From: Immersiella caudata
Lineage: Eukaryota > Ascomycota > Sordariomycetes > Sordariales > Lasiosphaeriaceae
Direction of reading: 5' to 3'
Assembly: GCA_030512335.1 (NCBI GenBank)
Contig: JAULSU010000004.1
Location: 5,952,001 to 6,016,000 of the forward strand
DNA length: 64,000 bases
In this document: positions 22,195 to 35,359 of the stretch, in pieces
How the letters are laid out: each line of letters starts with the position of its first letter
Numbering within the stretch: the stretch's first letter is position 1
Translations under genes and position numbers: made by a program
The notes under the pieces: generated by a model
Told to the model about the DNA's origin: nothing
The model's input: only the letters and a program-made list of their open reading frames with translations
Database searches by the model: none

Positions 22195-25100
22195 ATGCAT
22201 ACCAGCCCGATGACCGAGTCTTCGCGTAAAATCGCTGACGAGAAGGAGATTTTGGAGTACTTATGCTTCCTCAGTCTATGCTTCCTCAGTTCGTAGCAAC
22301 ATCACGCTGACCATCTTCTCCCAACCAGAAACATTGTACTAGACCAGGCACTTCGAGCCGAGTCTGATACGGCACTGTTGGCTTTCGCTCAGCTCGCGAC
22401 GCTGCGTCTCAATGCCAAATGGGCCTCGATATCCCTCATCGACGGCACAAACCAATACATCCTCGTCGAGGTCACGCAGAGCTCACGCCTCCGGCAAGAC
22501 CCGCATCATAGCGGTGGAGACGAAGGATTTATATTCGGGCGCAAAACATTGGCTAGATCGCTGGGGCTTTGCGGAAATGCGCTTGATATCCTCTCCAAGT
22601 TGGAATCCAGAGCGGCGCTCCACGAGTCGGGGAGCCCGCCCCCATCACCGTTGATCATCAACGACGTTATGGGCGACGAGAGGTTTAAACATCAGCCCTT
22701 CGTCGCGAGCCACCCCTCGGTGCGATTCTTCGCCGCCATGCCTATCAGCACCAAGTCAGGATTCCGCATTGGAACCATATCCGTGATGGACGACAGGCCG
22801 AGAAGGGGACTGATTGACGACGAGATCAAGTTCTTGGGCGACATAGGGCCGACCATCATCGAGCATCTGGAAATGACCAGGGTCAGCGAGGCACAGAGGC
22901 GCAGCGAGAAGATGATCAAGGGTCTTGGGGTTTTCATGGACGGCGGCACCAACCTGTACGACTGGTGGCTCGAGCTCGGAAGCAATCAGCCACAGGCTCA
23001 AGATACCATAGCATCGGAAGTCGAGAAGGGAGAAGAGCTGGGCGGCCACGCAAATTCTTTGTCTCAAAGCCACACTACTCACCCGTCTTCGTTTCTCCCT
23101 GAGCGCTCGAATCCCTCGACAACGGGCCAGGAAGGATTCGACAGATCCCTCGCAGTTACTGACAAGCCGTTAGTTTCAACACCCTTGGAATGCGCCGTGG
23201 TGCCTGTAGCCGCGATCCCTGGGGGTGACAAGACTTTGCACCATCAGTCTGTCGACTCCATACTGGAGGAGCAAGATCCTGAAGCAGTGCCAGCCGAGGT
23301 ACCCGCTGAATCATTTACCGAAGCGCGTGCCGGCTCGCCCCCGCCAAGCAGAGGTCAGAGTTCGAGAACATTCAGTCCAGAAGTGGAGGAAAGGTTCATA
23401 CCGAAGAGGCTAAAGGAGCTCTTCTCTCGTGCCGGGCATATCATCCAGCAGTCAATTGAGGTTGACGGGACAGTGTTTCTCGACGCCCGTGTCAGCTCGT
23501 CAAGAGAACGATCAGGTAGGCTGAGAAGAACTCGTGTGTTTTATTTGGGCACCGCTGACACAAAGGTGAAGGGTCCGGAACATTCACTGGGACAGAAGGG
23601 TACTCGGGGAATTCGGCTAGCGATTCGGCCGGCGATTCCACGTCATCAGGACGGGCATCGGCTGTCGGTGGCATCGCAGGCCAAGGGCCAAAAGCCGAGC
23701 CACCAAAAGAGAAGCCCTTGGCGGACATTTCGGGGGGCGGTGAGGATCCAACTTGTGGTTTATTAGGTCTCGCGACATCCGAACGGTCCAGCCTGCACGG
23801 AGACCATACTTCCAGCTTGATTTCGCTTACGGAGTCGTTCCTCCAGACGCTCCTGCACATGTATCCCCAAGGGCACGTCTTCAGCGGTAGCGAGCAAGGC
23901 ACACACCAAAAAAAGGAAAAGCGGCGTCCCGGGAAGCCCTCGGAGCAGGCGCTAATGGATATCCTGTGCAAGGCATTCCCCAACGCGCGGAGTATTGCCT
24001 TTGTTCCGCTTTGGGACGGGAACCGAGGTCGGTTCTTCGCTGGAAGCTTTATGTGGTCATGTCGGGGGACGAGCCGTGTCCTCACCCGCGGTGGAGACTT
24101 GAACTACCTTGCCGCGTTTGGGAACAGCATCATGGCGGAGGTGGCCCGGCTGGAAGTTGTGGGCACGGACCGGGCTAAGTCGGACTTCATTTCGTCCATC
24201 AGCCATGAGTTGCGCTCGCCGCTCCACGGCATCCTCGCCTCGGCTGAGATCCTCCACGACACGACTGTCGATCTGTTCCAGCGCGGCATGATCGACACCA
24301 TCGAGCGGTGCGGGCGGACGCTCCTCGACACCATCCAACACGTGCTGGACTTTGCCAAGATCAACAATTTTACCAGGGCGCGAAAGCATCGCGGCGGACG
24401 CGAAGCAGCCGGAAAGGCTGGAAAGAGACATGACTGGCGCCGGTCCCTCTCAGGGGTTCCAAGCTTAAGCGTCAACGTTGACCTGAGCTTGCTCGCTGAG
24501 GACGTTGTCGATTCCGTCTTTGCGGGCCACGAATTCCAGGGCAACTCGGCGCTCTTCGTAACGGACGAGTCGAGCGGCTTCCCTCCCGAAGGCCTACAGC
24601 GGAGCAGTCCCAGGAGACCTAAGACCCGGGGCGATCTTCCAAGTGTTGGCTCGAAGGAGTCGATAAACGTGATCTTGGATATCGACTGGAGACCAAACTG
24701 GATGTTCCTCACAGAATCGGGGGCCATGCGGCGGGTGCTGATGAATCTGTTTGGGAACGCGCTCAAATACACCGACAAGGGGTGGGTCAAGGTATCGCTC
24801 CAGTCTACCGACATTGAACCCTCGCCGGGGAAGCCTAGAAGGTCCGTCGTGCGCATTAGCGTCAGCGATACCGGGCGGGGAATAGCGCAGGAGTATCTAC
24901 ACAGCGACCTGTTCACACCGTTTACACAGGAGAATTCTCTAAATCCGGGGACAGGCTTAGGCCTGAGTATCGTTCTCCAGATTGTCCGGTCTCTGGGAGG
25001 TCAGATCTGCATCACTAGCGAGCAGGGCGTCGGAACGGATGTGGTGGTGACGCTCACCATGGACCAGGCCCCGCCTGGCGACCCTGACCATCGCGCCCTC

Positions 25101-26496
25101 AGGGGTCAGCAGGCCATCCAGAGGACCAGAGACAAGGTCAAGGGACTGAGAATAGGCCTGGAAGGTCTCGATGTCCCCTCGCCCATTCGCACAAGAAACC
25201 GTGGGCACGAGCAGGCCTCCGAAGCGTCCTCGCTGCTTCTCCGGGCGTCGGTGGAGAGTGCGGCCACCGGGTGGTTCCACATGGAGGTTGCGGCGCCCTC
25301 AACCTGGGAATCCTCGCCGCCCGATATCTTACTGGTGACGGAGCTTGATTCTTGGCAGCCGATTGCACGGGCTCGAGATATCCATTCCGGACACCCTGGC
25401 GTCCAAAGCGCGTTCCCCAACGTCCCAATCATTGTGCTCTGTTCTCACGAAGAGCTGTGCCAGGAGTACGGTCAAAGGATGGTCAATTCCGGTCAATACA
25501 TCCGCCATGAGCCCGTCCACTTCGTCTCCAAACCGTACGTGGAAGCCTGTCCCCTGTAGTTACTTCCACTTTCGATGAATACTGACCCAATCTTTACAGA
25601 TGTGGTCCTCACAGGCTTGCCGAGGCTCTTGTCTTTTGTCTCGGAGACGCGGCGCGGCCTCTTCCTCGTCAGGAGGGTTCACCCCCTGGATTTCCCTCGG
25701 AAGTTGAGAACTCTCCCCAAAGCTTGTTCCAACGATCGCCGGAGAGTTATCTGCCTGGGATGGAAGAGAGTTCACGTGACAGCTACTTTGCTTCGATGGC
25801 CATGCTGCCCGACATAGTAGCCGAGCCCTCTGCGCCGCCCTCTGCGCCCACGACCGCCAACAACCCCAGTGGCATCGAGCGGCCGAAACCTAAGTTGCTC
25901 TTAGTCGAAGACAATGAAATTAACCTTCGGGTAAGTACGCGTGCTTCTCCCGTCTGTTTTTCCTCGGATATTCTTCCCTAGCGAGAGCTGACAACCGCAC
26001 CGCACCACAGCTTCTTAGTACATTTGCAAAAAGAAGCAACTTCGATTACGGCACGGCGATGAACGGGCTCGAGGCAGTTCAAGCTTTTAGAGCCGCCGAA
26101 AAGCCGTACAACATTATCATCCTGGGTGGGTAGGGTCTTTTCCCAAGTCCAAAAAGCAAAAACAAAAGCATCCATGTATCTCCTTACATAGATTCTGCCT
26201 GCACTCTGCTAATCTCGCCAGTAGACATCACGATGCCAGTCATGGATGGGATGGAAGCCGCACGGGAGATCAGGAAGCTGGAGCGCGTCGCTAGACCCCA
26301 TAGGGCACGGGTTATGATCATCGCACTGACGGGTCTGGGGTCTGCGATGAGCCGGAAAGAGGCATTCGACAACGGTTTCGACATGTTTTTGACGAAGCCG
26401 GCCAGGTTAAAGGACTTGCGCAAGATTCTAGAAGACTGGGAACCGGATGCTCTGAAGGGGGGTGGCGGTGGGGTTGATAATTCAGTGAAAGATTGA
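22195..26496 (+). CDS. hybrid histidine kinase (GAF - HisKA - HATPase - receiver)
   Basis: Six exons: 22195-22256, 22329-23515, 23566-25534, 25600-25930, 26011-26125 and 26225-26496. All phases are consistent, giving about 1311 aa. Order: short N-terminus, then an IVLDQALRAESDTALLAFAQ helix typical of this fungal kinase family. A GAF domain (about 60-210; FFAAMPISTKSGFRIGTISV) and a low-complexity linker follow. The phospho-acceptor H-box is FISSISHELRSPLHG (His about 630), with N-box NLFGNALKYT, G1 VSDTGRGI and G2 GTGLGLSI. The receiver domain (about 1165-1290) has LLLVEDNEINLR, phospho-acceptor Asp about 1222 in DITMPVMDG, and Lys about 1279 in LTKPA. All catalytic residues are present. It should autophosphorylate and feed an HPt/response-regulator relay. 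No membrane segment, so cytosolic. The first intron has a weak GTACTT donor but is required by frame. Confidence 0.9.
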
Positions 26497-27782
26497 AGTA
26501 ACTGAGTTGGCTCACCAGCAGAGTCATTGCTGCGTTGTGGAACTTTTTCATTGTGGATGCGATGGCCACCGTGATCCAGATGTCAACGAATGCCAGAGGC
26601 AGAGCCCCTGGGCTGGACGAATGGGCACGCGATGTGCTTGCCATCAAGGTAAGACCTCTCCTGATAAGACATCAGACATGATATAGTGCTATTAACGGCA
26701 GCTTCGGACTTGTAAAGACGATATGATTACATGTATTCAACGGATTGGCACTGACTTGGGCAAACTATTTCCACAACTTTAAGTTCCCCATACGACCGAA
26801 TGTGAGGTGGCTTTTGAGAAGGTCCTGAAAACGAAGGGCAGGATTGTTAGGGGTGATGACCGCAGCTTTTTGAGCGAAAGGGAAAACAAATAGCCATAGG
26901 AGTTACCAAAAGAAAGGGAAAGTGGTTGTGACAGGTAATGACGGACACGGCCCGGGGAGAAGACGGGACCCGACATTCATGGCTAACCCGATTCAAACTC
27001 ACACGAAATCCCCATCACCAAATCATGACGGCCTCCCAAAGATCTTTCGCCCCTCTGTAAACCCCCGGATGACCAAGATTCGGTTGGTCGAATTGATGAC
27101 TTGCGGGCCTTGGATAAGCTCACGGTTGAGGACTCCCAGGATCCGGCCGCTGCATGACGTAATCCACGACCCTCTAGGAAAGAGGTTTGCGGCTTGCCGC
27201 ATCCAGCCAAGCAGAGAACTCCAAGGCTGTTGCCCAGGGCGGAAGAGGAGAAGGACATGGAATATGTGCACTCCTTTGTGGGGAGGGCGGTCACTCTCTG
27301 CCGAAATGGTAAGTGGGGCGACCGGCTTTTAGACCAATACGCTTTCAGACCACACACTAAAATCGCACCCCCACAATATCACCAATTTCAATTGCCCACA
27401 ACTTCGTCAATTATATAGCTACGTCAATACAGCTTGTAGTATCAGATTCTTTTTCTTCTTCAGGTTCAGAATCTGTAGCATTCTCTCCAGCAGCTAATCT
27501 CTGTACGCAGCGGATCAAGGAGAATAGCCTGTAGGTGTGCGTTGTGGCCCATACCCCGCAAGCAATGAGCACTAACACCTTTGGAAGACCGAGTTGTAAC
27601 AGGAAAACGTGCCAGGCCCATCCTGCAGCTGCCGATATATAGAGGACGAGATGGACTTTGCCAGAGTACCACTATGGCTGCCATAGGAACTAGAGGTTTG
27701 AGATAAGAAAGAGGATTAAACTGGCCTTAGTTTATATATTATATCAGCTACAGCACTACGCATCTAAGTATTTACTGACTAT
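26497..27782. other. intergenic, no supported gene
   Basis: A frame at about 26520-26650 reads VIAALWNFFIVDAMATVIQ and runs into a GTAAGA donor-like site. It could be an exon fragment or relic, but I cannot connect it to anything. The rest has no gene. Confidence 0.35.
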
Positions 27783-28475
27783 TGTTGCTTTGTAGCACTC
27801 TACAGGCCTGTATTACAGCGCCTGAGAGCCTGTGGGAGCCTGTAGTACAGTGCTCCGGTCAGGGGAAGAAATGCGAGTACAGTGCTCCGGAGGAGCGCTG
27901 TGAGGTACGACAGCAGAGCTTACTAAGGTGCTGAAGGAAGCAAACGAAGGCCTGTACTACAGAGCCTAAAAGACAAGTTACAGCGGACTATGCGCTGTAA
28001 AACAGAAGGTTTCAGTGAACTCTGCACTGTAATGACAACTGTATTGCTTGTGAATTGCTTGCTTCAGTGAGTAGTACTCAACTGAAGGAAGTAGATTGCT
28101 TGCTACAGAGGAAAGCTAATTACAGGAGAGGAGATGGCTAGTTATAAGCTGTGGGAGCTCTGGAATGGAAATTCCAGAGCTTTCTACTACTAATACAATA
28201 ATAGAATAGTATGGTGGAGGCTCTCCACAGGCCTCGTAATCACTGATGTGGCCTCAGAAGGTTGTGGAAGCCTGTGGGCTTCCAGAGCCTTCTGTGACCC
28301 TCTGAAGGCCCTGAGGCCTTCTGGATTCCAGAAGGTTCGAAGCCACATTGTGGCTAGTGAGTGGTGGCAGCAGGTGCAGGGTACGCAGGAGGTGCAGGGT
28401 ACCCAGTGCTTTCCTCACTGGGAGGCCCTGTAAATACAGGGCCTCTTTAGCGCTCTCAGAGGCTAGAATTTAACA
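27783..28475 (+). repeat. hairpin-rich repeat (family B), copy 3
   Basis: Third copy of the 0.69-kb repeat at 8128-8821, in the same orientation and with few differences. If the right end is set three bases further (AACAATA), it is flanked by ACTAT on both sides (27778-27782 and 28479-28483), a possible 5-bp target duplication. As in the 8-10 kb block, a family-A LTR lies close by (40 bp downstream). Confidence 0.85.
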
Positions 28476-28515
28476 ATAACTATTAAAAGGAAGAATAATT
28501 TATTTACTATGAAAT

Positions 28516-29013
28516 TGTGACGACCTGCGGGCCACCCTTGTGGCCGGAACGGACCGACGTGTCCCCGCAGGCGCCACAGTACAAGGCACCGTGTAGCAAC
28601 TACTTAACACTGTGTGATCTGTGCCAAGGAATCTGCTCTGTCAAAGAGCAAGCGCAGACCCACAGAGCACTTGCTCTGTGATCTGTAAACACCAAGGGAC
28701 AGAGCAACAGATTAGAGTGATCAAGGTACAAGTTACATCCCCATTAGTTAGTATAGATAGCTATCATCGTACCCACGATGGCGTGAGGAACCTTCTGTTC
28801 CCCACGCAAGTATTCGCTCGTCAATTGAACCAACTTCAATTATGTCCTACTGCACCAACACTTAGAGTGTTGCTCTGTCTTATAGTGACATACGACCAAC
28901 ATTGACCAGTGAACCCCCGTCTGTAAGGACTTGCCTCTGCATTACTCCTCTCTACCCACCCATCCTATCTAGCGACCCCGTCGACCGTCTGTTGACAGGC
29001 TAAGGTTGTAACA
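28516..29013 (+). repeat. solo LTR (family A), copy 3, TSD GAAAT
   Basis: A 498-bp copy with TGTGACGA...GTTGTAACA ends, flanked by perfect GAAAT duplications (28511-28515 and 29014-29018). Its middle part shares CAGAGCA/TGCTCTG words with copy 2 but not with copy 1. Confidence 0.92.
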
Positions 29014-29336
29014 GAAATGAAACCATTTATAATTTTCCCTTCTTCAAAAGTAATACTTTAAAGGTGGAGGCCTGGAGGAAGGAAGGGAAGAAGGACATTG
29101 TTTAATTATTGTCGGAAAAATCGTCTGTGGTCTTGTAGGATACGATGGACTTTCTACAACACGAAGCCAAGCCAGTGGACCATATGGAGAAGTAGATCAA
29201 CGAATAGATTGAAGGAGTGGGTTTTCGACCAGGAAAGACGGAGTGTCCTAGGATCGGCAGGATGTAGCTATAACGTGGGTCTCCATCGAAGGAGAGGGGG
29301 AGCTATTATCCCAGCTCGTCAGTGTCACTGCTGACT

Positions 29337-32300
29337 TTAGGAGTTCGCCCCCATGGCGAGCACCTCTTTGACGCGTCCGACCTTCTCAACTTTTCCCTTG
29401 GAGAGCAGAACAACCATTTCTCGCTCAGGATCCAAGACACTCTCCTCGCTTGTTAGACCACTTAGCCTGTGCGTAATGGCGATGACAGTATGCCCCTTGT
29501 TGGTGAACTCCTCACGGATTAGAGCTCGGATGAATGCTTCCGACTCGGGATCAAGGGAAGAAGTTGCCTCATCAAGCAACAAAATGGGCATATTCCGGAG
29601 CATCAAAGGAGCGGTACGGTTGTCGTAGTAGGGTTCATTAGGCTCGTTTTTGGCGTGCTGGCGTAGCGACTGAAGTTGGAGGATAGCCCTCGCAGCGGCG
29701 AAGAGTTGGGATTGACCAGTTGACATTTGCGGAAGGGAAGCGATCGGGGTGTCAAGAATGTCGCCCGCCGTGGATGCCGAGTCGTTTTCAGCACCGAAAT
29801 GTCGCCAGAGATTGGTTTTCTGCAGAGCCACGACAATGGTTTCATCGGAAAGAGCTGAGAACGGCTGTTATGAACATAAACATGAATTAGCAAAACAGCA
29901 TCAATGAGAACACGCGGAGAAGTGTGAGAAGAAAGACGTCCTTACATCGAGATTGAAACGCAGAGAGGCCTGTGATAGGACCAAGGCGTCCTGGCCGACA
30001 GTGATGAAGCATCGTTGCCGAATCAATGATCGAGGAACAAGACTGAGATCGACACCGTCAACCTTAATGGCCCCGGATCTGATATCCACGAGGCGGAGCA
30101 GTGTCAGTAGCATCGTGCTCTTCCCACTGCCTGTTCGGCCACAGATAGCTACTTGCTGACCTGCCGAAATCTCGAGCGTAACGTTTTTCAGAGCTACCGC
30201 CTCTTGGCTACTATGTGTCAGTGACTGCACCGAAGAAACCCCACGGAACGATGTCTCACTTATACGCCACTGTGACATCCTGGAACTGCAAGGTCCCCGA
30301 TGACGGCCAAGGGTCGACAGGGATGTGGTCCTCACAAGGCTTGTCTTCCTTGGGGGCACTGGCCTCTAAGCTCTTCAAACGAGATCTAGGCGTTCTGTGT
30401 TAGACTCCTTGAGAAGACAGAGGAATGCCCAATACTTGCATAGCGCCCAGAGATATTTCCATGTTGGTCCACGATGTCACTAGGCCGAGAAGAGTGGTAT
30501 TGGCAACAAGCACAATATTCAGTGCCATGCCGATCTGGCCGGCTGTTGTGGTACCTCTGAGCAAGAGAGCAAGAGCAATGAGACCGGTCGCAATTGCCGC
30601 AACCATGAGGTCGAGAACTATACCTAGCCACTGCTGGAGACAGAAGAGGACGTAGGCTGGTTTTTGAGACTTGTCAAGAGACCGGATGTTGGCCTGCTCC
30701 GCCTGCTTTTCCCAACCGAATGCCCGAATCGTCGTCACACCTTCGACCTGCAGGAGTGTCATATTAGTTCACTAGTTCGAACGGGCAATACGTGCTGAAT
30801 GATGACATACCGACTCGAGGAAACTGGAATACACTTCTGACTGTGATTCCAGATCCAAAAAACGTAGTTGTCGTGATGTGCGCAAATAAATCTTCTGAAC
30901 GAAGTAAATGGTCACCACGCAAAGGGGTAAAGTGAGTGTCATCAGCTTTTGCGCGCTGAACAATAAAACCGTCTGAACTAGTAACTTGAATATTTCTGCA
31001 AGAAACAAGCAGTTAGCTTCCATTGTTCGTGGGGTTGCGAAGTTGAGCTTACGGTTCGAAATGGCCAAGATAGAGGGTGGCAGTTGCCTGTCAACCAACT
31101 GCATGTCCTGACTGAACCTGCACACATGTGTCAAGAGGATTTAGCAGACCGGGAGGATAATCCACTTACCGATTCAAGATAACGCCTGTATCTGTTGTAG
31201 AGAAGTACAGTAAAGGGGCCCTGTATGTTGTCAGCAAACTCCTGCATTGGAGACAACTTCGTAAAACATACCCAATGATGGTCGAAAGGAGGCGCCTATG
31301 AAGCTCCAGTCCCGACGAGGGCGCGATGAGAATATGCGTGGACCTTCGGTCCCCCAAAGTCAGCCCGAACTATTAAGGGGGGCAATGCACAGTCATCCAA
31401 GGGGTGCTCACCACATCGAGCCGTTGGTCGAAGCCCAGGCCAGCAACGACGAGATGAGGTAGCCTCCCACATAAAACCATGTTTGGGAAACAGGGGCTTC
31501 CGTCCATCTTTGCAACCAGTATTGTGGGAAGGTGACGAAGAATGAATAAGAGAACGTGCAAGCAAGTAGTATGAAGAAGTTGCGGGCACCCACGGCCCGG
31601 AGATAGTATCCTGATCATGAGTTAGTCGGCTGAGACTCCAGTGGGAATGCCTGCGAAGTTCAAGGCTGGAGGTTGAATTACCGTAAAGTGATATGTCACC
31701 AGTCGCTCTGCTCAAATCGTCGGTTGCCTCTGCTAGTTTGAGAGTCTGACTTTGAAGAGTCTTATCAACTTCAGGTTCTTTCTCAGCAGTCCCGTTCTGC
31801 GAGTAGCGGTTGATGTCAAGTTTAAGCACCTGCTTCGCATCCTGTCTGAGGTTGGCCCAGATCCCTTGGTACTTGATTCCACCATTACCAAGAATGATCA
31901 GCCAGTCGGCCAGCTGAAAGTGTACCCCTAATAGTTGGTTAGTACCGTTCCATCCAATGAAGGGGACATGCAAGAACGCACTAGAGTTGCTTATGAGAAA
32001 GACCGTAGTTCCAGTCTTCCTGAAGAGACCCTCTAGGCCCAGAAGATTATCAACAATGCGGCTTTCCGTTTCCCCGTCGAGCGCGCTGAAACAGTCGTCC
32101 AACAGCACTAGCGGGTAGCGGGCGTACACTGCGCGGGCGAGAGCCTGTGTTCTGATTAATGAAACATGCTGCAGAAAAACGAGGGTAGAAAAGGCAGAAA
32201 ATAAAGCACGGAACTCACCACTCGTTGTCGCTGTCCTCCCGACAGATTCAACCCTCGACTTCCGATCAATGTATGGTCTCCCTTAGGCAGAGCTAAAAGA

Positions 32301-34852
32301 TCCTCATCGAGACAGCAGAGCCCAATAACCTCCTTGTACCAGGCAGGATCTTCTCGGCCAAAGCCACAAACAGCTTCCTTAATAGTCCCACTCGGGAGCC
32401 ATGGTACCTGTTCGCAGCAAGCTATGCGTTTCGATGCCACCGATATGGTCCCAGAGACTGTTGGAATCTCGCCCAAAAGTGCCTTGGCCAATAGCGTCTT
32501 TCCACTTCCTACTGGGCCAGCGCAAGTGACGATAGAGCCTGGGTTGACGACGAAACTGATTTCCTTTAGAATCGAGGGTGCCGATAGAGTAGGTTGAATG
32601 GTGGCGTTTTGGACCCGGATGGCTTGAGGTGTGTCGGTTCTGCTAGCTTCCCCGTGCCTCAATTCTAATCGTTGGTCGTTCCGAGGCGGTTGCAAGAGAT
32701 AGTCTTGGATTCGCTGGAAAGCGGCCAGGGAGCCAACAGCTTGGGGTATGATTGTCATGATCATATTTGCAGGGTGGGTGACAAGACCAAGGAGTGCAGT
32801 TGTCGTGAATGCCGTCTCTGGGTCCAGGGCTGAGCCATTCCAACTGGAAACGATCACATATAGCACAAATGTGATAATGGGGGAGAATATTCCAAGAGCG
32901 TTTGCTAGGATGCATCAGCGAAGAGCATGAAAATTATGACAAGGAGAACATACCGCTTGCATTGTAGGCAACCATCATCCACCTGACCTTCATTGCTTTT
33001 GACAGTTCCCGAATCCGGGAGTTGTGAACCAGAGACTCGGTGTAGGGCGTGATGCCGAGCATTTTCAAGCTCTTCATCGACCCCAGCATGGATATCGTCA
33101 TGGCAATTCTCTTCTGCGTCGCCACCGTCCAGTCCTTTTGCTTGCTTTGGAGGTTTTTGGCGAGGTAACGGCTCATTCTAGAGCAAACTAAGGACAGATT
33201 AACAGTGGACCCAAGAGAAATGATGAGCAAACCCACAGAAAATAATGATCAGAGGAACGGGAAAAACCCAGCCAACCTCGCGGGCGAGCATCGTCATGCC
33301 CAGCAAGACTTCGACAACCTGAGCCCACGTTTCGTGAAACATGGATGCAGCTTGTCCTACATTATCTGCATCGGTACTCATCAAGGTCACGGCCCGTCCA
33401 TCGTCGTAGCCACTACAATGATGGCTCAGCGACTTATTGTTGATGAGACCAACGACCGCACCACGGATCATGATCTTGAGACGATTGAGACGGTGTTGGT
33501 ACCATGCTTTGGAAATCTGCTTGCGTGTCGGTCATCAAACGGACGATGAACTAGGCATCGGGCCTACTTACGGCAAGCCCAACATAGATAACTACTGCCA
33601 TGAATATCACAGAGTAATCCGCCCGCGACCTTTGAGATGATGCATTGGTGATGCTGCGGATGGCCGTGCTGATCAAAACAGGCTGGGCGTAGCGAAATAT
33701 GATGAGAAACAGACGAGGGATGACAGGGGCAAGGAAATGCGGCAACATGCTGCGAACCAAGACCTTTGGCAGCGTCATCTTCCCCTCTGGTTTAGCTGGA
33801 ATGAAGGTTAGGGATGTTCCCGCAAGCTGCGAGGAGCTGGGTAAGATGGGCTTACATCTCTTTGCCCAGGCCTGCAACGCTTGCTGACGCCGCAAGCTGG
33901 AGGACAGCTTCTTGTCCATCGCCGGCAGACACTCCCCTGTCAGAATATTCCGGTTTCCTTTGGCTAGAATCGGATTAATCCACCAGAAGAAGGACCTGGC
34001 CAAGATGCCGGCCGATTCCTCGGGTGATCGCCGTTCTCGTAGGATGTCTGCCTTTCCACGACTTTCGATCACCACCATCAAGAACTTGATCATGCAGCTT
34101 GCGGCACGCAAGCCGACGCCCACGGAAACACCATCATTGAAGGTTCGGGATCCCAGACTAAGGGATTCGAGGGAAAAAGTTACTAGCAGATAGACAATCG
34201 CTGGATCCGATGGTCTGAGGGACCTCGTATGCTCAAGGAAGAGCAGTGGGCAGAGACCAATGCAAGCGAGGACAGAGGGAATGCCTGAAAATAGGCGATC
34301 AGCATCAAGCGGAGATGTCGAAAACACGTCCCAAAACAAAGCAATGGACTGCGCAAGGGCGAGAAGAATCGCGATCCGCTGTCTGGAGATTAGCTAGGGC
34401 ACCACGGTGAGACAAGGAGCGCTGCTGTGTGGACACACTAGTTTAATATGGCCTCGGTGGCGCGGAATGACCTTGATTGTTTGCGTGCGCAGATGCGACA
34501 GACGGAACGGCAACCAAAGGGCAAACGCGGTGGAGACCGCCGCAGACGCAAATCGGAGTCTGCGATCCATCATGGCGTCGCCGCCTTCCGACTGAGGCGC
34601 GAACAATGTTTTGGCGAGAGATGGAGAGATAGAGAGGACCGAGATGGAGATGTCGAAACTGCCCTGCACGGTTTTAACCAACAACCAAATGCCGTCCATC
34701 ATGATTGGTAATTGGTTTTTGGTGCGCGGTTTCCAAATTACGGTTGGTGCTCTATTGCAAGCATGGCCAGACGCGGAAAAAGCCCCCCAACGATGGATGC
34801 GGCAGCGGCACGAGGTCTGGGCAATTCGGTTCATGCAGGAACTGGCGCGCAA
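29337..34852 (-). CDS. ABCC (MRP-type) full ABC transporter
   Basis: A multi-exon gene (more than ten short introns) reading TMD1-NBD1-TMD2-NBD2. TMD1 includes ISKAWYQHRLNRLKIMIRGA, the usual ABCC loop. NBD1 has Walker A GPVGSGKTLL (about 32500), signature LNLSGGQRQRV and Walker B LVLLDDCFSALD. NBD2 has Walker A GRTGSGKSTM (about 30130), a non-standard MSTGQSQLFAAARA signature, Walker B ILLLDEATSSLD and the H-loop ITHRL. The N-terminal exon is least certain: a join from about 34437 to 34382 restores the frame, and the start may be 34852 or an internal Met (about 34700). ABCC pumps export organic anions or conjugates from the plasma or vacuolar membrane. It is divergent from the bZIP-like gene and shares its motif-bearing promoter, so it is a likely exporter or self-protection pump for the cluster product. 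Confidence 0.85.
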
Positions 34853-35359
34853 TAGGATTCGGTACGAGAGAGGCTGGACTTAGTGGTGTGACGCTCCTCA
34901 GTATAGCCAATGCTTGATAAGGCAGGTGCGACGCACTGATCCTGGGTGATGTTTCACCGTGGCCGTTGAAGGCGTAGGCGTCCGGAAACTCGAAACGGTC
35001 CGAATTGCGGCTAAATTAGTCGACAAGCGCCCGAGCGCCACATTGCTGGGCAGGAGAGTAAGCTTGCATGTTACACAGGCGCATCAAGTGGCAAAGCAGC
35101 ACGCGCGCATCATCCAGCGGCGCAGGCGTTATGCAAAAACGTGGTGCCAATCGGGTTGCTACCATGTAACTCGACGTTGGTGATGCTGCTGGCAGACTCG
35201 CTCTGGTCAGCTGGTTGACGGTGGAGTCGGCCGTGGAGCCTGGCGCAGCTTCCATGCTCCGTGAGTCTCGGTGTGTCGGTGAAAGGGCCTTCTAAAGTCG
35301 GCTCGCTGTCGCGTGCTTTCGGGTTCCGACCCCTTTCCCTCTGGTAGGCATTTTCAACA
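34853..35359. promoter_or_regulatory. divergent promoter, ABC transporter / bZIP-like regulator
   Basis: About 0.5 kb between the two divergent starts, with no coding signal. It contains one exact GTAAGCTTGCATG element at 35058-35070, the motif seen in the other cluster promoters. That element is about 290 bp upstream of the regulator and about 200 bp upstream of the transporter. Confidence 0.55.
35058..35070 (+). promoter_or_regulatory. cluster motif GTMAGCWTGCATG, copy 1
   Basis: GTAAGCTTGCATG matches the shared motif exactly. Inferred binding site for a cluster regulator, based only on recurrence in five promoter regions of the proposed cluster. Confidence 0.55.

Noticed and set aside
22195..26496. 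Hybrid histidine kinase as part of the RiPP cluster
   Set aside because: It is separated by solo LTR/repeat sequence and lacks the GTMAGCWTGCATG element; only a weak CAGCATGCAT string occurs at its start codon.
26515..26655. Possible exon (VIAALWNFFIVDAMATVIQ) downstream of the histidine kinase
   Set aside because: No start, no consistent upstream or downstream exon, and no recognised family.
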